Source: Cytophagales bacterium (GTDB lineage: Bacteria; Bacteroidota; Bacteroidia; Cytophagales; UBA9547). Taken from it: a DNA stretch of 5,113 bases. The stretch covers positions 1 through 5,113 of the forward strand of contig DMUD01000274.1 of NCBI GenBank assembly GCA_003476475.1, read 5' to 3'. Positions 1-5,113 of this stretch are shown in pieces. Numbering within the stretch: position 1 is the first letter of the stretch; every line of letters starts with the position of its first letter. A program made the position numbers and the translations under genes. The notes beneath the pieces are model-generated. The model saw only the letters and a list, made by a program, of their open reading frames with translations, was not told the origin of the DNA and ran no database searches.

Positions 1-2768
1 CCCAAAAGGATAAAATATCCAAATCGAATTCGGAACTAGGGCCCCTAACCACTGGCTTGGGCGAGTTTTACCAATATTATTTGAAAATAAAACCTGGTTA
101 CGAAGGCAAATACTCGCTAAACGAATTGCGCACGCTGCAAGATTGGGTAGTAAAACGTAGGTTGTATGGCATAAAAGGAGTAGTAGAAATAAGTAGCTAC
201 GGCGGGCATTTGAAACAATTTGAAGTGGCGTTAAATCCAGAAAAACTGATGGCAATGAACCTTTCCATCTCGGAAGTATTTGCCGCCTTGCAACGCCAAC
301 ACGAAAATACAGGTGCCGCTTACATCGAAAAAAACAGGCAAGCCTATTTTATTCGGGGCGAAGGCATGGCTAGCTCTATACAGGAATTGGAAAAACTGAT
401 GGTAACCTACCGCGATGGACTACCCGTTTTTTTGCGCGATGTTGCCAAGGTGAAAATAGGCCATGCCGTACGTTTCGGAGCGTTAACTGCCAACGGCAAT
501 GGCGAAGTAGTGGGCGGTGTGGTATTGCTTACGAAAGGGGAAAATGCGTACCAAGTAGTGAAAGATGTAAAAAAACGAGTCCAAGAAATCGAAAAAACAT
601 TGCCTGAAGGCATAAGCATCGAGCCCTTTATAGACCGTTCGCGCCTGATAGACAAAACCATCCATACTGTATCTAAAAACCTGATTGAAGGTGGCTTGAT
701 TGTGATATTTGTGCTTGTATTGGTACTTGGCAATCTTCGTGCGGGCCTTATTGTGGCCTCTGTCATACCGCTATCTATGTTGTTTGCAATCGTAATGATG
801 CGGCTTTTTGGTGTTTCAGCCAACTTGATGAGCTTGGGCGCTATCGATTTTGGGTTGGTGGTGGACGGTGCCGTGATAATAGTCGAAGCAACACTACACC
901 ACCTGCATGCAAGGCATGCTGGTCGCAGATTGACCGAAAACGAAATGAACGAAGAAGTGTACGACTCTGCTTCCAAAATTAGAGCATCGGCTTCTTTTGG
1001 CGAGTTTATTATCCTGATTGTGTATATCCCCATTTTAGCGCTTTCCGGGGTAGAAGGGAAAATGTTTGGCCCTATGGCGCAAACGGTGATGTTTGCTATT
1101 GTAGGGGCGCTTATTCTTTCACTGAGTTGGGTGCCGATGGCCTCGGCATTTTTATTGGGCAAAAAGATAAAGGTGGGCGAAAGCTATTCCGACCGTTTCT
1201 TCGAAAAACTAAAAAACAGTTATGTGCAGCTACTCCTTCTGTTTCTTCCCCACAAAAAAACCATTATTGGCATTTCAGTAGCGCTTTTACTTCTCTCCTC
1301 GTGGTTATTCACACAGTTGGGCGGCGAGTTTATGCCCGAACTTGACGAGGGAGATTTTGCAATTGAAACACGCATTACACCTGGCAGTTCGCTTACTGAA
1401 ATGATTGAAAGCACCACCAAAGCCGAACAGATTTTGAAGCAATTTCCAGAAGTGAGCAAAGTGGTATCGCGCATAGGCGCACCCGAAATTCCAACCGACC
1501 CCATGCCCATGGAAGCCGGCGATGTGATTGTATCGCTAAAAGATAAAAGCGAATGGACAACGGCCTCTTCTACTCCCGAACTCATCGAAAAAATGGAACA
1601 AGCCTTGGCCGTGCTTCCAGGTGTGGCGTTCGATTTTATGTTTCCCATTCAAATGCGTTTCAACGAATTGCTGAGTGGAGTAAAAGCCGATGTAGCTGTA
1701 AAAATTTATGGCGACGACCTGTCGGTTCTTCAAAAAAAGGCAGAAGAAACATCTAATATTCTTCATAAAATTAAAGGGGTGCGCGACTTGAAAATTGAGC
1801 AAACAAAAGGCTTACCTCAAATTCTGGTCAAATACAAAAGAGATAACATTGCCCGATATGGTGTAAACATCAGCGAACTGAACATGACCTTGCGTACCGC
1901 CTTTGCAGGAGAAAAAATTGGTGTAATGTACGAGAGCGACCGCTGGTTTGACCTTACACTGCGCTTGGATAGTTCCTATCGCCAAAACATCGAACAAATA
2001 AAACACCTTTTCATTTTGCTTCCCAACGGCTGTAAAGTACCCTTTGAAGAGGTGGCAGACATCCAATACACTGAAGCCCCCATGCAAATTTCGCGCGAAA
2101 CTGGGAAAAGACGCATCTTTCTGAGTTTCAACGTACGAGGCAGGGACATGGAGAGCGTAGTGAAAGAAGCGCAACAAAAACTAGAGGAAAAAGTGGGTCT
2201 GCCTGCTGGATATTTCTTTGACTATGGCGGTCAGTTCCAAAACCTCTCCGATGCAAAATCAAGGCTAGGCATTATTGTACCCATCACCTTGGGCCTCATT
2301 TTGCTGTTGCTTTATATCATATTCCATTCGGCAAAAGAGGCATTGTTGATTTTTACTGCTGTGCCATTTTCAGCCATTGGCGGCATTTTGGCACTTTGGC
2401 TTCGCGACATGCCTTTCAGCATTTCGGCAGGGGTTGGCTTTATTGCCTTGTTTGGCGTAGCCGTATTGAATGGAATTGTACTTATAAGCTCGCTAAACCG
2501 CTTGGAAAAAGAAGGTGTTTGGCAATTGCGCGAACGGGTCATGCAGGGCACAGGCAATAGGTTCCGATCGGTGCTTATTACCGCTTTGGTGGCTTCCTTA
2601 GGCTTTTTGCCCATGGCCATCTCTACTTCAGCGGGCGCCGAAGTACAAAAACCTTTGGCCACGGTGGTCATCGGCGGACTCATTTCCTCCACACTTTTAA
2701 CCTTGTTTGTCATTCCCATTCTATATGAGTGGATAAATACCAAAAAAAATGAAGAACCATTGGCTTGA
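1..2768 (+). CDS. czcA: CzcA/CusA-family heavy-metal efflux RND pump, 5' partial
   Basis: This is the inner-membrane pump of a tripartite metal exporter, moving cations outward in exchange for protons. The reading frame is open from base 3 (codon phase 3), so the TTG at 57 is internal; the frame shows 921 residues. The family signature DFGLVVDGAVIIVE lies at 846-887. Its Asp282, Asp288 and Glu295 have the spacing of the proton-relay residues D402, D408 and E415 of Cupriavidus CzcA, so about 120 N-terminal residues are missing and the full length would be near 1040, normal for the family. Other family blocks are GVEGKMFGPMA, EFMPELDEGD, IPTDPMP and IQMRFNELLSGV. Membrane segments cluster at about 680-1160, 1251-1325 and 2260-2745, separated by periplasmic domains. 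The IQMRFNEL and VAVKIYGDDL wording resembles CzcA/CnrA more than copper-specific CusA, so a divalent cation is inferred as substrate, but the exact metal is uncertain. No frameshift is seen. Confidence 0.95.
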   Translation, partial: QKDKISKSNSELGPLTTGLGEFYQYYLKIKPGYEGKYSLNELRTLQDWVVKRRLYGIKGVVEISSYGGHLKQFEVALNPEKLMAMNLSISEVFAALQRQHENTGAAYIEKNRQAYFIRGEGMASSIQELEKLMVTYRDGLPVFLRDVAKVKIGHAVRFGALTANGNGEVVGGVVLLTKGENAYQVVKDVKKRVQEIEKTLPEGISIEPFIDRSRLIDKTIHTVSKNLIEGGLIVIFVLVLVLGNLRAGLIVASVIPLSMLFAIVMMRLFGVSANLMSLGAIDFGLVVDGAVIIVEATLHHLHARHAGRRLTENEMNEEVYDSASKIRASASFGEFIILIVYIPILALSGVEGKMFGPMAQTVMFAIVGALILSLSWVPMASAFLLGKKIKVGESYSDRFFEKLKNSYVQLLLLFLPHKKTIIGISVALLLLSSWLFTQLGGEFMPELDEGDFAIETRITPGSSLTEMIESTTKAEQILKQFPEVSKVVSRIGAPEIPTDPMPMEAGDVIVSLKDKSEWTTASSTPELIEKMEQALAVLPGVAFDFMFPIQMRFNELLSGVKADVAVKIYGDDLSVLQKKAEETSNILHKIKGVRDLKIEQTKGLPQILVKYKRDNIARYGVNISELNMTLRTAFAGEKIGVMYESDRWFDLTLRLDSSYRQNIEQIKHLFILLPNGCKVPFEEVADIQYTEAPMQISRETGKRRIFLSFNVRGRDMESVVKEAQQKLEEKVGLPAGYFFDYGGQFQNLSDAKSRLGIIVPITLGLILLLLYIIFHSAKEALLIFTAVPFSAIGGILALWLRDMPFSISAGVGFIALFGVAVLNGIVLISSLNRLEKEGVWQLRERVMQGTGNRFRSVLITALVASLGFLPMAISTSAGAEVQKPLATVVIGGLISSTLLTLFVIPILYEWINTKKNEEPLA
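2749..2768 (+). other. Out-of-frame overlap of pump stop and adaptor start
   Basis: The adaptor ATG (2749-2751) lies before the pump stop TGA (2766-2768) in another frame, giving a 20-base overlap. An eight-A run at 2742-2749 directly precedes and enters the start codon. No GGAGG-like site precedes it; the upstream sequence is A-rich, as is common at starts in Bacteroidota. The arrangement suggests that ribosomes finishing the pump help start the adaptor, which would keep the two subunits in proportion. The coupling is inferred from the geometry only. Confidence 0.7.
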
Positions 2769-3903
2769 AAATCTTGTCTTTACCTCTTTGTTTGCTGTGC
2801 TAGTGTCTTGCACCAACCAAAATGATACTTCAGAAAACACGCAAAAAATTCTCGAAGAAATCGTTTCGATTACTCCCGAACAGGAAAAAAATGCCGGAAT
2901 TGTATTGGACAGCTTACGTAGCATTGCAATAGACGAGGAATTGCTTGCAAATGGCGTAGTAGAAGTGCCTCCCCAGCACCTAGCCTCAGTAAGTGTCCCT
3001 ATGGCGGGATATGTAAAAAAAAGCGAGGTACTAACAGGACAACATGTGCACAAAGGCGATGTATTGGCAACACTTCACCATCCAAACTACATCGACTTGC
3101 AACAAGAACTGGCAAAGGAAAGCAGTAAACTGACGTTTGCGGAAGAGGAATACAGCCGCCAAAAAGAAATGCTTTCGGGATTTGTCACTGCCAAACGAGA
3201 ATTTCAACTAGCCGAAAGCAATTACAAAACCCAGAAAGCTACAGTGAAAGCGCTGGAGGAAAAAGTAAAATTGCTTGGTATTTCTCCCGAAAAGACCAAA
3301 CGAGGGGAAATCTATTCACATATTCAACTCCGCTCTCCTATCGACGGGTATGTCAAATCTTCTGCAGCTTCTATAGGCAAGTTTGCCACGCCCGAAATGG
3401 TATTGTTTGAAATAATCGACATCAGCCACATGCACATAGAATTGAAAGTATTTGAAAAAGACATTGCCAAAGTGGAGAAAGGGCAAAAAGTAGTTTTTTA
3501 TCAACCCAACTCAGAAACTAGAAAAATGGAAGGTGAAATATGGCTGGTTGGAAAGAACCTAGACCCCACCAATCGAACTGTGGGGGTGCATGTGCATTTT
3601 GACGAAGAAAATGCTGGAAAGCTTTTGCCAGGAATGTATGTTTCGGCACGAATCGAGGCGAACCGACGAAAAGTTTTGGCCATACCCGAAAAAGCGGTTG
3701 TCGGAAACGGGAAATCTTATTTTGTTTTTTGTTTGAAAAACGAATCGAAAGGCACGAAATATTTCGAAAACGTACCAGTTGAACTAGGGAACAGAGTGAA
3801 TAATTGGGTAGAAATAAAGAATGCATCTACCTTAATTGGCAAACAAATTGTGTCAGAAGGAGCCTACTACTTGAATGCCGAAATGATAAAGCCGAAAGAG
3901 TGA
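2749..3903 (+). CDS. RND efflux periplasmic adaptor lipoprotein (CzcB/CusB-like)
   Basis: This is the membrane-fusion protein that links the upstream pump to an outer-membrane channel. The 384-residue protein starts with a lipoprotein signal peptide: a hydrophobic stretch at residues 9-19 and the lipobox LVSC, with Cys21 as the predicted lipidated residue. This supports ATG 2749 as the start. The mature protein shows the adaptor layout: first lipoyl-like half at about 75-110 (SVPMAGYV, GQHVHKGDVLATL), alpha-helical hairpin at about 112-185, second lipoyl half at about 190-222 (LRSPIDGYV), beta-barrel at about 225-300 (VGKNLDPTNRTVGVHV, LLPGMYVSARIE), and membrane-proximal domain to about 378. 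The length is normal for the family. The gene overlaps the pump gene by 20 bases, so the two are surely co-transcribed and probably translationally coupled. I see no Shine-Dalgarno sequence. No extra metal-chaperone domain is present, and the metal cannot be read from this protein. Confidence 0.93.
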   Translation: MKNHWLENLVFTSLFAVLVSCTNQNDTSENTQKILEEIVSITPEQEKNAGIVLDSLRSIAIDEELLANGVVEVPPQHLASVSVPMAGYVKKSEVLTGQHVHKGDVLATLHHPNYIDLQQELAKESSKLTFAEEEYSRQKEMLSGFVTAKREFQLAESNYKTQKATVKALEEKVKLLGISPEKTKRGEIYSHIQLRSPIDGYVKSSAASIGKFATPEMVLFEIIDISHMHIELKVFEKDIAKVEKGQKVVFYQPNSETRKMEGEIWLVGKNLDPTNRTVGVHVHFDEENAGKLLPGMYVSARIEANRRKVLAIPEKAVVGNGKSYFVFCLKNESKGTKYFENVPVELGNRVNNWVEIKNASTLIGKQIVSEGAYYLNAEMIKPKE

Positions 3904-3906
3904 TTA
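3901..3906. other. Abutting convergent stop codons
   Basis: The adaptor stop TGA (3901-3903, + strand) directly touches the complement of the SGNH-like gene's TAA (3904-3906, - strand), leaving no intergenic base. I looked on both sides (about 3860-3990) for a GC-rich hairpin followed by T residues and found none that was convincing. The T-run at 3953-3958 has no strong stem before it. Transcripts from each side therefore probably run into the opposite gene before ending, or end by a factor-dependent route. Confidence 0.75.
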
Positions 3907-4800
3907 TGGCAAACGCAATTTTGTAAAAAGAAAATGACTAGCAGCTTTGGCACTTTTTTCGTCAAGATGTACACCATCTGTAAATGAGTATTTTTCACAA
4001 TGATTGTAAGAGATATATTTATACCGCTTTGGATTGAATTTTTTGTTACACAAAACCCTATTGTACGATATTCCAGCCGAGTTTCTGTTTTCACATTTTG
4101 TTGGTAATTCGTAAAAAACCAGCACCACCGATTTTTTCTCCAATTCAGTTAAAATATTACTAATCTCTAAGAATCGCTGTTTGATTTGAATGGTATCTAT
4201 CTCTTTTGTCTGCAATCCTAGAAGCACAGCTTTCTCAAAACTTGTTTCATTTTTTTTGGAAGAGTCATCTGTAAAAAATTGTCCGATTTTGTATGCTAAA
4301 ATAAAATAATAAGGCTTTATGTGGGCATACAATGGCACAAAAACATTGGTTATGAAATTGGATAATATCCCTAAAGGAACATATTTCTCTTGTAAAAAAG
4401 AATTCTCTTTCAATTCAACAAGAAACTTATTGGGAGCTATTTTTTTAACAAATTCTTCAGACTCAGGCCTAGTAGCTAATAGATTTGTTTCAACCAAAAG
4501 GGTATCGGGCAATTGTTTTTTTTGTTTTAAAATTTTCAACCCGTCAATTACACTCAAACCCGACAAACCATAGCAATAAAATCCATTTGGCAAATCGCAC
4601 AATCGGGCAGTTATAGACGTGCCAACTAGACAGTTATAATGCTTTGGCGAATAATCGTAAAGGAAACTTTGCGTTTTAATCAGATTAAAAGACCACTGAC
4701 CTTGGTCGCCCGAAATATATGAATTTTTTTTCAAATAATTGACCAAAATGGAATACCCAATGAGAAGAAAAATACAGAATATGGCAGATTTAACCTTCAT
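3904..4800 (-). CDS. Membrane-anchored SGNH-hydrolase-like protein, MBOAT partner
   Basis: This is probably a periplasmic acyl-transfer or esterase-type protein acting with the MBOAT encoded just upstream. Of its 298 residues, the first 23 form a signal anchor: Lys2 and Lys4, then a hydrophobic stretch at about 5-20, placing the rest in the periplasm. SGNH-type blocks are readable: VGTS with candidate nucleophile Ser62, GLSG with Gly81, VETN with Asn106, and a C-terminal DGVH giving Asp275 and His278. The nucleophile block reads GTS rather than the classic GDS. The middle (about 120-230) is not recognisable to me. ATG 4800 follows the MBOAT stop with no gap, so the two are one operon; no Shine-Dalgarno site is present. 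The gene is AT-rich (27-35% GC in sampled lines). By analogy with AlgI/AlgJ/AlgX and DltB/DltD systems it may transfer acetyl to a surface glycan. The fold call is fairly safe; substrate and direction of reaction are inference. Confidence 0.72.
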   Translation of the reverse strand: MKVKSAIFCIFLLIGYSILVNYLKKNSYISGDQGQWSFNLIKTQSFLYDYSPKHYNCLVGTSITARLCDLPNGFYCYGLSGLSVIDGLKILKQKKQLPDTLLVETNLLATRPESEEFVKKIAPNKFLVELKENSFLQEKYVPLGILSNFITNVFVPLYAHIKPYYFILAYKIGQFFTDDSSKKNETSFEKAVLLGLQTKEIDTIQIKQRFLEISNILTELEKKSVVLVFYELPTKCENRNSAGISYNRVLCNKKFNPKRYKYISYNHCEKYSFTDGVHLDEKSAKAASHFLFTKLRLP

Positions 4801-5113
4801 TTAAAACTGAAAATAAATAAAATCGGCAGTGGTACCCGAATTTAGTATTAGCAAGAATAGCATCATTCCATAAAACACATACTTGTATTTTTGCGTGATA
4901 GAATCTAGCCCTTTCTCCCTCAAATACCCATTGAAATGATAAGCCATAACAGGAAAAGAATAGACTAAAATGATAATATTTTTTTTGACATCTGAATTTT
5001 TCCCAAGATTGTGCAACATGGCTTGCAAGTAAAGTATCACGTGGGAAAATTCGGGGAGTTTGAACAAAAGCCAAGCAAATGTGACGAAAATAAAAACCAT
5101 GAGCGCTCTTAAG
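4801..5113 (-). CDS. MBOAT O-acyltransferase (AlgI-like), C-terminal end only
   Basis: This is the last 103 residues of a polytopic inner-membrane acyltransferase; the start lies beyond the right edge. The frame is open through base 5112, so the ATG at 5100-5098 is internal. The protein ends in FIYFQF, the characteristic C-terminus of AlgI-like MBOAT proteins, preceded by NSG. The early segment FVTFAWLLFK matches the F-x-W-x-x-F-(R/K) stretch seen in the same family. Three hydrophobic segments are visible: near 5060-5100, around a conserved-looking stretch at 4920-4980, and at 4825-4860. Family members run to about 460-520 residues, so roughly four fifths is missing, including the catalytic histidine region. 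The family moves acyl groups across the membrane for O-acylation of exopolysaccharides or other envelope glycans. The TAA stop is immediately followed by the ATG of the SGNH-like gene, which supports a two-protein acylation unit. Confidence 0.82.
   Translation of the reverse strand, partial: LRALMVFIFVTFAWLLFKLPEFSHVILYLQAMLHNLGKNSDVKKNIIILVYSFPVMAYHFNGYLREKGLDSITQKYKYVFYGMMLFLLILNSGTTADFIYFQF

Noticed and set aside
57..59. TTG as a possible start codon of the RND pump
   Set aside because: The frame stays open to base 3, and the residues before it (including GPLTTG) match the conserved family sequence just upstream, so this is an internal Leu codon.
905..919. Two GCATGC palindromes separated by AAG
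   Set aside because: They fall in conserved-looking coding sequence (HLHARHA) and are explained by His/Ala/Arg codons. There is no third copy and no context for a binding site.
888..930. His-rich loop (HHLHARHAG) in the pump as a special metal-binding site
   Set aside because: It follows the proton-relay helix on the cytoplasmic side, and from memory similar HHLH loops occur in ordinary Bacteroidota CzcA homologues, so I do not claim a special function.
407..1162. 251-codon open frame on the - strand inside the pump gene
   Set aside because: It is antisense to a clearly conserved membrane protein region, its translation shows no recognisable domain, and it is Ser/Thr/Ile-rich as expected for the reverse of membrane-protein codons.
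4319..4573. 84-codon open frame on the + strand inside the SGNH-like gene
   Set aside because: It lies antisense within a gene with readable catalytic motifs, and its own translation has no recognisable features.
4790..5074. 94-codon alternative - strand frame overlapping the MBOAT end
   Set aside because: The other frame carries the diagnostic FIYFQF terminus and family-like membrane segments; this one is a shadow frame.

Overview
The window looks like a piece of a Bacteroidota chromosome. It holds two unrelated gene pairs that converge tail to tail. The assignment rests on three things: protein wording typical of that phylum (a lipoprotein-type RND adaptor encoded downstream of its pump, and a CzcA-like pump with an HHLH-containing loop), the lack of Shine-Dalgarno sequences with A- or AT-rich stretches before the starts, and an MBOAT gene followed directly by an SGNH-like gene. 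I cannot name a genus.

Region 1 (1-3903, + strand) is a heavy-metal efflux module. It starts inside a CzcA/CusA-family RND pump that lacks only about its first 120 residues. The next gene overlaps it by 20 bases and encodes the matching periplasmic adaptor, a CzcB/CusB-like predicted lipoprotein. Together with an outer-membrane TolC-like channel they would form a proton-driven efflux complex, probably for divalent cations such as Zn, Co, Ni or Cd. No channel gene lies in the window; it may be upstream or elsewhere.

Region 2 (3904-5113, - strand) is the end of a probable glycan O-acylation operon. It contains the last 103 codons of an AlgI-like MBOAT acyltransferase, whose start is beyond the right edge. 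Its stop codon is followed with no gap by a membrane-anchored SGNH-hydrolase-like protein. MBOAT proteins pass acyl groups across the inner membrane, and SGNH-fold partners often complete transfer to a cell-envelope polysaccharide. The target here is unknown.

The two stop codons at 3901-3903 and 3904-3906 touch, and I see no convincing terminator hairpin on either side. Base composition changes near this junction: sampled 60-base lines are about 43-50% GC through most of region 1 (32% near its end) and about 27-35% in region 2. The acylation pair may therefore have a different history. There is no gene-free stretch, RNA gene, CRISPR array or insertion sequence. I found no clearly undescribed system; the least characterised item is the SGNH-like protein.
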